Of a DNA stretch of 64,000 bases, positions 20,222 to 32,044 are shown piece after piece. The translations under genes were made by a program, and so were the position numbers. The stretch is from Piper betle (taxonomy: Eukaryota > Streptophyta > Magnoliopsida > Piperales > Piperaceae): positions 40,190-104,189 of the forward strand of contig JAURVB010013104.1 in the NCBI GenBank assembly GCA_033002965.1, written 5' to 3'. The stretch's first letter is position 1. Each line of letters begins with the position of its first letter. Below the pieces are notes generated by a model that was not told where the DNA came from, searched no databases, and saw only the letters and a program-made list of their open reading frames with translations.

Positions 20222-20306
20222 TCCTCACTTTGAAAAAGATCAGCTGCTCAAGGAAGACAATGGCCTGCTCAAAATTGGATTCCAGCTCATACAACTCTCC
20301 AATTTC
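20222..20306 (-). pseudogene. Fragment of an alpha-SNAP gene
   Basis: After the acceptor CACTGCAG at 20307 the minus strand reads EIGELYELESNFEQAIVFLE. This is the TPR-like helix pair typical of plant alpha-SNAP, the adaptor that couples NSF to SNARE complexes. Sequence identity is lost after about 28 codons. Confidence 0.6.
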
Positions 20307-20921
20307 CTGCAGTGCACCATTGCAAGATTTAATTGTTGGAGCGAGCTGCATCTAGCATCATTCCCATTTTCACATCACCGCCATTTTCTCCCCCATAAAT
20401 AAATTCCCCTCCCACACAACCCAAAAATTGGCAAAATTGGCAGACCTCGCATTATCTGGCACCCATGCTTAACCTGCCTATTTCCAAGTAAAAATCCACA
20501 GCTGTGCTCAGTCACGATACAAGCTCTGCAAGAGAACACACATGATATGATCAAAAACAGGTAAACTTCTTCGGACACACATGAATAAAAAGAAATCTTT
20601 TGTAGCAGTTAGCCGCATCCACAAAGGCAGATGAAGCTTCATGTTTGCTTTCTGACTGCACGCAAGATAGAGTAGATAAAACAAAAAATAAAAATATAAC
20701 AATCCCACAGCAAATGCAAAATGCACTAACACATATTCACACATGACAACCAGCAAGTTTGATGTACAGAGGAAGCTCTGTTAACCCCTTGTTGCAGGGC
20801 ATCTTTGGCGACAGCGCTATCACGTCCCACTTAAGCTCCTCTTCTTCTTTGTGGTTGCTGCTTCTACTAGCGCTGGCCCAGGCGCCGCTGTCGCAAAAAC
20901 TAGGGAAGCCTATTTTCTAAA
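20307..20921. other. Unassigned sequence left of the copia element
   Basis: Contains ACAGAGGAAGCTCTGT at about 20766, which recurs at about 30168 on the other side of the copia element. No gene recognised. It is probably part of the same older gene-fragment element that ends at 30285. Confidence 0.35.
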
Positions 20922-21389
20922 TGTTGGACATAAATATATATATGAATCTGAAGTTGTATAATATGCTGTTATTTAAGGTTGACATAAATTCAGTTGATCT
21001 ATTAAAGTTAAGTATTTATGGGTCATAAATAAAGGTGTAGAATTTAATGTGAATACCATAAATAAAGGTGTGGACTTCAATGTGTAGATATTATTTTCGT
21101 AATTTTTCTTTTATTATGGGTCAAATTGAAATTATGAAACTAAGTCTATAAATAAGGAGGTTATAGTCTCTAAATTCATAAGTAGTTTTCGTTCTAGTAT
21201 TCCATTGTCTAGAAACTTTGGTTTTGAAAACTAGTATTGAATTTGGAAGAACAAAACTTAAGGAGGTAAAGAATTATTTTGCTTTTATGGATTCAGGTAT
21301 GCTTCCGCTATCCAATTTGATTTACTTGATAATTTGATATGAAGAATAATAAAGTTTTGTTTTTAAGTTTAAGTTATAAAGTTCTAACA
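20922..21389 (+). repeat. 5' LTR of the copia element
   Basis: 468 bases, TG...CA, matching 29524-29990 throughout. Confidence 0.9.
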
Positions 21390-22329
21390 AACGTCATCAG
21401 AGCCAAATTTATTTCAGATCATTGAGGAATACTTTTATTTGTATTTAATTATGGATTAGAACTATCCACTTCCATATTTCATTCAGATCTAAGGATTTAG
21501 ATTCAGAAAAGAAGATCCCAAAAATAATACTAGGTCGTAAGAGGGATAAGGTCTTTTCAACCCATTGGGAGTTTCCCAAAATTTAGTACTAATTATTTTC
21601 TTTGGGATATTTATGCCCAAATTAAGGTCCCTTTTGGTAAAATATCAAGTGAGGAAAATAAAGTTACAAAAGGTTATAATTTTGAAAATTTCTAAATAAA
21701 GATGTTTTTTACAACCTTTTCAATTTGGGATTGTTAAATTTAAATTATGGTTCAGTTATGATTAATATTTTAAAATTTATTAAAGATTATAATAGGCTGC
21801 CAAAATAATTTATTTTTTAATATTAAGATGGTTGTGGGTATTTAATTCATGTGAATATTAATCGGCCAAAAAGAAGGTTAATATTTGACAGAATTATATA
21901 TTCATTTGTAGAAATTAATATGGGATAATTATTAAGGTTCTATGTGGATAATCAATCGGCCCAAATGAAGGTTTATTATTTAACAGGATTTATTGTCTAT
22001 ATTTGATTACTGCATTAAGATTATTTTTGTGATAATAAATATAGGATAATTATCAAGCTTCCTTGTGGATAATAAATCGGCATAAAGGAAGGTTTATTAT
22101 TTAACAGGAGTTATTATCTATATTTGATTATTGCATAGAGAGTACCATTTACAAATTAATATTTCTGTCCAAAGATTAAATATTAATGTTGTGTTAGGTA
22201 TCTGTTGATGGGATTAACCATTATTTGAATTATTAATCTTATTATAGGGATGTTGTTTTGTCCTATAGATTCAGTTAATCAATCTGTTTATATAATATTT
22301 ACCAACATCAATTCAATTCCAATACTTAA

Positions 22330-23890
22330 AGATAATTTTAAGAATTGAAAAGAAAACGTAATGATCGTTCTCGGTTGCATGAATCGTGACCTTGCATTAA
22401 TGATTGAGCAATCTTCTTCTCTTAAGGACTTAGTAACCTTCTTCTCTTACGGACACAAGTTCTATTGAGGAAAAATGGAACATTGAGAAGTGGGAACGTT
22501 CAAATCGCACGAGTCTTATGATCATGAGGCGTAGGATTCCAGAGACCTTTAGGGGTGATGTGCCTGAAAAGATTACTACAGCCATTAAGGTTCTCAAAAA
22601 AATTAAAAAGCGTTTTGTAAAAAATGATAAGGTCGAAACAAGTACGTTTTTGTCGAACTTGATTTCAATGAAGTTTAAAGGCAAAACAAACATTAGAGAG
22701 TACATCTTAGAGATATCAAATATTGCTTTAAAACTAAAAACACTAAGGTTAGAGCTATCTGAGAATTTGCTCGTGCATTTAGTTATAATTTCTCTTTCGG
22801 CACAATTCAGTCAATTCAAGGTCAGTTATAACTGTCAAATGGACAAATGAACTCTTAATAAGCTCATTTCTTATTGTGTGCAAGAGGAAGAAAAGTTGAA
22901 GTAAGAATAGGCTGAAAATTCTCACTTGGTTAGTATCTATCAGGACACAAATAAGAAGAAAAGCTGGCTTCTTGCTCTTTCTTTTGTGGTATACGTGGAC
23001 ATATGAAGAAGGAATGCACTAAGTATCACACTTAGTGTGTAAATAAAGGTCTATTTCGTAATTTTGTTTGTTATGAGGTTAATTTAGCTTCAGTACCAAT
23101 ACACACTTGGTGACTAGATTCAGGTACTATAGTTCGCATAAGTGTGCCAATGCAAAGTTGTCTGAATTGCCGAAAGCCAAATAATGCTGAAAGATTCATC
23201 TATGTAGGTGATGATAAATCAGTTATAGTTGAAGCAATAAGGATGTTTAGATTATTATTGAAGACATGATATTATTTGGATTTGAAAGAGACATATGTAG
23301 TATTCTCCTTTAGACAGAATTTAGTTTCCATTTCTATATTGGACAAATCTTGTTACTTTTTTTCATTTAGAAATAATAAGTTTAGTCTTTTTCTAAATTC
23401 AAATATTATGGGCACGGGTTCCTTGTCTTCTTATGATAATCTATATTTGCTTGATACTATTGTATCTTTTAAAGAAACTTTGCATGTAGGTTTATGTGGT
23501 ACAAAAGGAAAGTTAACCAATGAGAATTCTATTTTACTTTGGCATAAGCATTTAGGATACAATTCTAAATAAAGAATTGAACGACTTATGTCAGATGGAA
23601 TTCTTGATTCTCTTAACTTATCGAATCTTCAAGTCTATGTTAAGTGCATTAAGGGAAAACAAATATATAAGGAGACTAGGTGTCAATAGATCTTCAAGCG
23701 TCTTAGAACTAATACATAAGACATTTGTGGGTCATTTCCTACGGCTTCTTGCAATGGTCAACAATATTTTATTACATTCATAGATGATTATTCTCATTGT
23801 GGTTACCTTTATCTCATTCATGAGAATTCTCAAGCATTAGACGTATTTAAGGCATATAAGGCTGAAGTTGAGAACTAACTTGAGAAAACT
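22330..23890 (+). pseudogene. Copia gag, protease and integrase (first part), broken
   Basis: Gag includes SNRTSLMIMRRRIPETFRGD and FKGKTNIREYILEISNIALK. The zinc knuckle CX2CX4HX4C lies at about 22969-23030 (FFCGIRGHMKKECTKYH). The protease region has the LDSG active-site-like motif near 23115. The GAG-pre-integrase zone ends LWHKHLGYNSK near 23570. The integrase core starts with a TFIDDYSHCGYLY-type segment near 23770-23830. Multiple stops and frameshifts are present. The frame is cut at 23895 by the solo LTR. Confidence 0.85.
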
Positions 23891-23895
23891 ATTAA

Positions 23896-26789
23896 TGTGA
23901 CACCCCGTATCAACTCACCCAGAACCAACCCAATAATGTTACTGGCGACTGAACCATTCGCTAATCTACTGGATTCGGTTAAGCCCACCCGAATTTGGCC
24001 TCAACGTCTTAAGATGGAAGCGCAAACATGAAATGCATGAATGAGAACAATTGGGTTCTAACGTGGTGCTACATACATGCTATGATGTGCATGCAAAAAC
24101 AAGACAATGCAACAAGCAAGGAATTCAAATGAAAATTCATTAAGTTTTATGGAAAAATAGACAGAGTCTCTCCTAAAAGTGCAATAGGGGCCACCCTGTC
24201 AACAGTAAACATCTTATATTTATATCAACAGGCATCAAAACATAATCCAAACAATTCATTTTCCATCACATTCTAGTCCTTGCTTCGTAGTTTACCCTAC
24301 ACATTTTTTACTTTCCATTTCCATTCACATGCAAAATGCTCATAATAGATTCATAGTTATAGCATATCAAATTCATCAACACAGTTCAATACACGTCATC
24401 ATCACTACATACACTCGGCAGGTACATGGGTGCGTGATTTTTGTGTTGCTCCTCCGCAGTCCCGACAACTCTCATTCATAAAGGTGCTCACCTACATATA
24501 TAATAGAAAATCATCAGTAATGAGTGTTATCGGTCTAAAAAATAACTAATATCAATCTAGCACAGGAGAGCTAACTCTCCTATTGAATAGAAATCGATAT
24601 CTTCCTCATAGAACACTCATCAGGGCATATATGGGAGCCATCGACCTGGATCGACAATGTCCCCCTTTCTTTCTCATTCTCATACTTTGGCCATTTCTCT
24701 ATCGCTTTCTGTATCAATTTCATTCCTTTCGGTCCTCTACGTCCTCCATATTACTCCTGGCCCTGAATACAGGGGCCAAGTACTCTCAAGCCTGCGCCTT
24801 CAGTACCCTTTGAAACCACAAGTTTAGACATGCGCTGCATTGTAGTACCCGTGAACCTCCATACTTCTCCGGGTTTGAGGAACTCAAAGGTGGAGTTGTT
24901 GGGATTCCCTTAGGAATGAAGTGGGTTCTCCCTAGCTCCAGAGCCCGCTTTGACGAGCACATGCCCTATCTCAAGACATGGCTGTCGATAACCCTCATTT
25001 CATCTCTCACTGAAAACGCAAAAACTATACATATATAGGTCTGGGTTGGGATTTATACAATAGGCCCGAAGGCAACTTGTGGTGGATCTTAATTTCAAAA
25101 ATTGACTCGAGGGATCTTAACCTTGAAGGTTATTAATCTAGAAAACTGTTGGCTAAATGGCCCGAGTTAAATGGGATCCGATAAAATGCCACTTAACTTG
25201 TTCGGTACACATGATAAATCAAATACACAATAGAATAGTGTAAAACAGAGAACGAGTCCTAAATGGACCTGACAAAAGTTCCAATCGGATCCTTGTGCCT
25301 AGGTGGTAAGCTCCTACTCCGTACCTACACGACAAACTAAAAGCTAACACCTGCTTATAATGCAGCCATACATCCTATATCATGCATACATCCATCACGC
25401 ATCAATCATAGTCACATCAACCTATGTCAATTCTAGCAAGTCTACTTAAGGCTAGTTTGCATTAGATCATGATCATTACTTAGTTACCTTAATTACTTCC
25501 TTAGCTTCCATTTTTAACACCACTCAATCAAACAATTTCATATTTTATTCTTAATCAAATCTACATTTATATATATATATATATATATATAATTATAACA
25601 TACAATTCACCAATCCTGGCATGCTGTACTAATAATAATCAATTTTAAATAATTAAATCAGAGGTAATTATACCTCGCGTCGTCAGCAATCAACGACGGT
25701 TAGGGTTTTATCGTGCATCTCGGAGCTCGAATTCGGTGCTCGACGGCATCCGAAGTTCAATCAGATTCGACTGGGCAAACTCAGCAGAAGATCCTGCGAA
25801 TTCTAATAAATCTGGTTTTCCGGAGGTTCCGACGGTTTTCCAGCGGATTTCGGTGGTTTCCGGCAGCTTCCCGACAGTTTTCGGCGACAAGGTGGTAGTG
25901 GTATGGAGTACCGTTGGCATCGGCTCGACGAGCTTGATCCAATGGTGGTGATGGTGAGGATGGTAGTGGCAGCGATGATCACCGGCAGCGGTGTCGAGTT
26001 CGGTCAGGGTGGTTGGTCACTCCGATCGGACCCACGACCAGCCTCTGGCGGCGATGCTAGGTAGGGAGGAATGTCAGGAAGTTGAGGGGGTGGTCGTCGA
26101 GGTCAAGGAGGTGGCAGCGCAGCCTGGATGGTGGCGAATCGACCTGGGGAGTGTCATAGATCGTGAGGCGATTTCGGCATCATGGCGGCGAGATGGTGGT
26201 CGGGGTGGCATAGGGACGACATAGCAAGGCAGGGCAGCGTCGATTAGAGGTAGTGCGGCATCGGCGGTGGCGGCAGTGACGAACCTAGGGTGGCGGCGAT
26301 GGGGTTTGGGTTGAGGAAGAGTTGGGAGGGAGAAGAAACACTCCAGTGGCAAACTTGTAAATAAGTATTGAACTTACTCGAGTCAAAATAATAACTAGTT
26401 CGTAATAAATCCTAAAAAAATCTAGAAAAAATATGGAAAAATCTCATAAAATATAACAAACACAACAACATCCAAATGACATGCTCTATAACTAATAACC
26501 CGCCCAACCTACCCCATTACGCGTGCTAATGCATTATTTGGCCTAAAATTATCTATACGATCAAACATATAAAAGAAAAATTGCTTACTTTCATATATTG
26601 TGATAACTCATTTCTCACCATCTTTTTGATGTTATCATCATATATTCGGGTACACTTGACCCTCATCGCTCATAACTCACGGCTAGCCTTGACTCAGCAT
26701 GCGGTTCATAAAACTGACTCGACTTAAACAGACAGTTGAACCAACTGGTTCGCCATAGTAAAACTCTAACTCGAGTCACGGGTTTTATA
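23896..26789 (-). repeat. Solo LTR, family A copy 3, inside the copia integrase
   Basis: 2894 bases with TGTGACACCCC at the left and TTTTATA at the right (minus-strand ends TATAAAACCC...GGGGTGTCACA). An exact 5-bp target duplication ATTAA lies at 23891-23895 and 26790-26794. Removing the LTR and one duplication rejoins the copia integrase frame. It contains the TATA region, both hairpins (24515-24532 and 24759-24777), a (TA)n tract at 25568-25590 and a GC-rich zone at 25680-26340. No internal retrotransposon domain is present. Confidence 0.9.
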
Positions 26790-26794
26790 ATTAA

Positions 26795-29060
26795 GACTAT
26801 TATATCTGATCGTGATGGGGAATACTATGGTAGATATGATGGATCAGGTGTACAACATCCAAGACCATTGCTAAATTCTTAGAAGAGTGCGGAATTATCC
26901 CACAATACACAATGCCAAGTATTCCTACATGAATGGTGTTGATGAGAGATGAAACCGAACATTAAAGAAATGGTAAGAAGTATGATTGTTCATACTACTT
27001 TACCTGATTCACTCTAGGGTGAGGCACTAAAGACAACAAGCGACATATCTTCTTAATAGAGCACCAACAAAGGCAACAGTTAAGACCCCTTATGAATTAT
27101 GGATTGGAAAACAACTCAATATTAAGCATTTATACATTTGGGGTTGTCAAGCTAAAGCAAAGCCTTATAGGCCAAATGAAAGGAAACTGGACTCAAGAAT
27201 AGTTTTCAGCTAGTTTGTTGGGTACTTTGAATGGTCTAAAGGGTATAAGTTTTATGATCCTACAATAAGGTCATTCTTTGAGATGGGCAATGATAAGTTC
27301 TTTGAGAATGTTGAGTTGGACAGGGAAATAAAGTTAGAAACTTTGTCTTTGAATAAGAAACTATTTCTCTTCCTATAATTGTTCTTGATAGTAATCAGGA
27401 TCATATTTCTGATGTTGTCAAGAAACAATACAAAAATTACAAGACAATATCAAAATTCTCCCTAATTGTAATCATTAAGTTATATTTGAAGACGAAAATT
27501 AACAACCTCAAGAGGGAATGCCATTGAGGAGATCCACAAGAGAAAGGGAAAATGTAATTCCAGATGATTATATCATCTTTCTCCAAGAACGTGAGGATAA
27601 CATTAGAATTATGGAAGATGATCCAATCAACTTTCATCAAGCCATAAAGAGTTCTAATTCTCAAAAGTGGATTGATGCCATGAATGAAGAGATGAAGTTC
27701 ATTAAAGATAATGACGTTTGGGATCTTGTTCCATTGTTTGAAGGTGCGAAACCTATTAGTTGTAAATGACTATTTAAAACCAAAAAGGATTCAAAAGGTA
27801 ATTTAGAAAGATATAAGACTCATCTTGTTGTGAAGGGCTTCACTCAAAAGGAAGGCATCGATTATAATGAGAATTTCTATCTAGTTTCATCGAAAGACTC
27901 ATTCAGAATAATTATGGCATAATTGGCACATTTTAATTTTGAGTTACATCAAAAGGATGTAAAGACTGCGTTTCTAAATGGTGACATTGATAAAATAATT
28001 ATATGGTGCAATCAAAAAACTTTGTATAGGAAGATTCAAAGAATATAGTTTACAAATTAAAGAAACAATCTATGGACTTAAGTAGACTCCTCGTCAACGG
28101 TATTACAAATTTCATCAAGTTATTCTCTCGTTCGGTTTTGAGAAGAATGTTATTGATGATTGTATATACCATAAGTTTAGTAGGAGTAAATATATTTTTC
28201 TGGTTTTATATATTGATGATATACTGCTTGCCAGTAATGATATAAGTTTCTTGCACGACACCAAGAGATTTTTATCAATCAAATTTGAAATGAAAGATCT
28301 TGAAAATGCATCTTTTGTATTAGAAATTCAAATACATCAGGGCTGCTCTTGATGTATACTCGGATTATCACAAAAGACCTATATAGAAAAAGTGCTTTAA
28401 GAGATTTGGCATGTAAGGTTGTAATTAGGAGATATTCCTGTTTCTAAAGGAGATAAATTCAGTCTCAATCAATGTCCTAAAAATAACACAGAAGGAAAGG
28501 AAATGCAAAAGATTCCCTATGCTTTAGCAGTGGGAAGTCTTATGTATGCTCAAGTATGTACGCGTCCAGATATTGCATGTATTGTTGGAATGTTGGGCAG
28601 ATATTTAAGTAATTTGGGTTTGGATCATTGGAAAGCAGCCAATAAAGTCATGAAGTATCTTCAAAGAATAAAATATTACATGCTTATATATCGGAAGTCC
28701 GATTAACTTGAGAGCATTGGATATTCTGATTCCGATTTTGTTGGATGTTAAGATAGTTGTCGATCCACTTCTGGTTATGTTTACCTACCTGCTGGAGGAG
28801 TTATTTCTTGGAAGAGTGCTAAGCCGACATTCATAGCTTCTTTCACCATGGCAACTGAATTCATAGCTTGTTATGAGGCATCTAATCAGGGAATATGGTT
28901 GCGGAATTTTGTCACAAGGCTGTACATTATTGATAATATTGAAAAACCACTCAGTATGTAGTATCATATTCAAATAACAACACGAGTTCATAGAGATCAA
29001 GTTCCTTGTTGTGAAAGAAAGAGTTTGGAGTGATAAAGTTTCAGTAAAGTCTTTATAAAG
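26795..29060 (+). pseudogene. Copia integrase (second part), reverse transcriptase and RNase H, broken
   Basis: Resumes with ISDRDGEYYGRYDGSG (catalytic Asp region) at about 26800. Further copia integrase motifs follow, then the reverse transcriptase region WIDAMNEEMKFIKDNDVWDL near 27670 and VKGFTQKEGIDYNE near 27830. The YIDDI box lies near 28210-28225, and RNase H ends near 29060. Numerous in-frame stops. Confidence 0.85.
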
Positions 29061-29523
29061 CATATTGGGACAAACTTTATAGTTGTGGATCCGCTTAATA
29101 AAGTTTACCGCCTAAGGTCTTTCATGAGCATGTTGTTCATATGGGTGTTATATCTTTTGATGATATGCTACTTTAGTGAGAGTTTGTTTTATTGTTGTAT
29201 TTGGTTTATGTTTTACTCTTTCACTCTGTTTTGGCGATCTCATAAGGTTGGACCAGTTGAAAATAAATATGTTAAGATCAAATTACATGTAATTTTCATG
29301 CTATAAATCAATACTTGATCTATGTCATTTAATTATGTTCATGTATGTGACCATGAATTTAGTTACTATAAATGTAATGAAAATTACATTGATCCTATAT
29401 TAACATTGATTAATGGACGAAATTATTATTTGGGAATAATAACATATGTTATTTTAGAGCTCATAAGGTTATATACAATTATATTTGTGTATATATATAT
29501 AGTCTATGTGGGAGATTATTGGA

Positions 29524-29990
29524 TGTTAGACATAAATATATACATGAATCTGAAATTAGATAATATGTTGTTATTTAAGGTTGACATAAATTTAATTGAT
29601 TTATTAAAGTTAAATATTTTTGGGCCATAAATAAAGGTGTAAAATTCAATGTGGATACCATAAATAAAGGTGTGAATTCAATGTGTAGATATCATTTTCG
29701 TAATTTCTCTTTTATGATAGGTCAAATTAAAATTATGAAATTAAGGTTATAAATAAGGAGGTTATGAGCCCTGAATTCATAAGTAATTTTCGTTCTGGTA
29801 TCCCATTGTCCAGTAACTTTGGTTTTAAAAACTAGTATTGAATTTAGAAGATCAAAATCTAAGGAGGTAAGGAATCATTTTGCTTTTATGGATTGAGGTA
29901 CGCTTTTGCTATCTAATTTGATTTACTTGATGATTTGATATGAAGAATAATAAAGTTTTATTTTTAAGTTTAAGTTATAAAGTTCTAATA
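29524..29990 (+). repeat. 3' LTR of the copia element
   Basis: 467 bases, matching 20922-21389 with scattered substitutions. Confidence 0.9.
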
Positions 29991-30285
29991 AGTATCCCTT
30001 CCCTCACCGGACTTCGTGACTGCCTCCTTGGGCTCCCATGCCCACGCATCCCGCCTTCATCCAACTGGCCATGCTACGCGATTGATGGAGACCAATAAAC
30101 CACAAGACTAGCGGTTGTGCTTAAGCGAGAAGTAGCGGGAATGGCACCGGCGTCCTGACATTGATAGACAAACAGAGGAAGCTCTGTTAAAGTAATATGG
30201 GCGAGATGTTTTTTTGGAATCCAACGACTAGAAAAAAGGAAGCACAACCAAGATGGCTGTGCTGCAGCACACAAACCTTTTTTTC
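29991..30285. mobile_element. Right end of an older TA-bounded element interrupted by copia
   Basis: The last 90 bases, reversed, read GTGTGCTGCAGCACAGCC, CTTGGTTGTGCTTCC, TCGTTGGATTCC. This matches the terminus at 5413 and resembles the one at 8690. A (TA)n tract follows directly. Its left end is not identified; the gene fragments at 19999-20306 may belong to it. Confidence 0.45.
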
Positions 30286-30286
30286 C

Positions 30287-30317
<31 letters not shown>

Positions 30318-30342
30318 GACTCACTATATATATATATATAAA
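30286..30342 (+). repeat. (TA)n microsatellites at an element boundary
   Basis: Two TA tracts separated by TTGGGACTCAC. Confidence 0.9.
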
Positions 30343-30509
30343 GTATGTTTAATTATTTATGTAGATATTTAACCGTCTTTTAAGTGCAAGAGAGTGTTGA
30401 GAATATATATACTCAGCATCTAAAATGATGGATATGATTTAAGACTTTGGTAAATACTAAAAGTTCAGTTGTGTAAGTAACTAGGCAATCATTTTGGATA
30501 AAACCCTAA

Positions 30510-30995
30510 TCTTTTTAATGACGATCATGCATAGACCAATTAGATTCTAAAAAATCATTACTTTTTGATAAATTGGTGACTTTTTTATATTTCCATTTAT
30601 TTTTTCAAGCCACCTTTCATTCCATTTCTTAATGGTCAAGCATGCAAGGACTCGTGAGATTCTAAAGTATCACCTTTTTTACGATTTCACAGCTCGGTTT
30701 TTTTGGAATATATTTTCTAGTTAACTTTAAAAAAATAGACATTTTGGTTCTCAATGATGATCATGCATTGACCAATTTGATTCTAAAAAACCACTAATTT
30801 TTGGTCATTTGATAACTTTTTAATCTTTACTCTAATTTTTTCAAGCCACCTTCCGATCCATTCCACGATGGCCAAGCAATGACAACAATGTAAGGACCCA
30901 CGAGATTCTAAAAATCACCCTTTTTTATGATTTCACGACTCGCTTTTTATTATTTTTGAAGATATTTCCTTGTTAAATTTAAAAAGACCGACATT
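30510..30995 (+). repeat. Tandem duplication of about 240 bases
   Basis: Two copies (about 30510-30745 and 30746-30995) share ATGATCATGCAT.GACCAAT, GATTCTAAAAAA, TTTTTCAAGCCACCTT, GAGATTCTAAA and GATTTCAC. Identity is roughly 75-80 percent by eye. The array lies about 220 bases beyond the stop codon of the DUF247 gene. No coding frame. Confidence 0.8.
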
Positions 30996-31216
30996 TGATT
31001 GATAATGGGGCACAAGACTCACAAGACTACATTTAGGTCCACCAGACCGGTCCAGTCAACATGAACAATACTTTTCCATGGAACTCTCACATTAAAAATA
31101 CATTCTCGAAAATTATAATAACCTTAACAACTTCACTTCTAAATACACAGAATACACAGAAAGCAAACTTTGAAGAAGCCCATCAACTGATGAAGAGTTT
31201 TGCGGTAAGAGCTCAA

Positions 31217-31994
31217 CTATTTTGACTTGTTGGAATTGGAATTGTAGAAAGAGAGAATGGTGTAGGCAGTCTGGGCGGCGGTGAGGCCAAGGAGGAAAGC
31301 GGCGGCGATGAGGGAGATGGAGGTCCACGGGTTCCTAAAGTAGACCTGCTGCAGGTTGCGACGCCACTCCCGCAGCCTCCTACTCCAGTTCTTCATGCTC
31401 TCCGTGAAGTACTCATTCAAGTTGTCCCTCACCTCGCACAGTCCGCTCGAGGGGTCGAAGAACACGTTCTTAGCTATCTTGTGCATCAACCGGTTCACCG
31501 CCGCCTCGTCCCCGATCGAGCTCTCAATGAACTTCTCCGTCATGAGGAACCCCACGTCCTTCTCCGAGCTCATCAACCCGTACATGAACGCGATGTAGGA
31601 GCTCACGTCCCGCCCCGCGCTCGGGTGCACCTGCTCGAACGCGATGAAGTTGAGGAACAGCGACTCCGTGCTGCTGTCCACCGACAGCACCGGCAGGCTG
31701 AGCTCACCGTTGGCGAAGTTGATCTCTTTGATCCCTTCCCTCTTGGTCCTCCGAAACACCACCCCGGCCTCCGATAGGTCCATTGCCGGTCGGACCACCA
31801 CGGCCGGCAGCCGCTGCTTCTCTAGCCGCTTGTGGTGGCCTCTGGTTATGCCCTTCCTCGCAACGTCTAGGACGTGGAGGCCTAGCGGCATTACTGGGTA
31901 GGTGGAGTTGTGCGACAAGAACTTGTAGACCAGCTCGTGTGTTACGTGGTCGTTCTGCAAATTAAGATGGAAACTCTGTTTGATCGAGTGAACA

Positions 31995-32044
<50 letters not shown>

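Larger units (their letters stand above)
20922..29990 (+). mobile_element. Ty1/copia LTR retrotransposon, decayed, with a nested solo LTR
   Basis: Two LTRs of 467-468 bases start TGTTGGACATAAATATA / TGTTAGACATAAATATA and end TTCTAACA / TTCTAATA. A degenerate initiator-tRNA primer site (CATCAGAGCC) follows the left LTR. Gag, protease, integrase, reverse transcriptase and RNase H follow in copia order, all with stops or frameshifts. Without the 2899-base insertion at 23896 the element is about 6.2 kb. The two LTRs differ at roughly one base in ten over the first 135 bases, so the insertion is old. No 5-bp target duplication is visible (CTAAA against AGTAT). Confidence 0.9.

Noticed and set aside
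20766..30187. ACAGAGGAAGCTCTGT on both sides of the copia element as its target duplication
   Set aside because: The two copies are about 150-180 bases away from the LTR ends, not adjacent, and the motif is itself a short palindrome.
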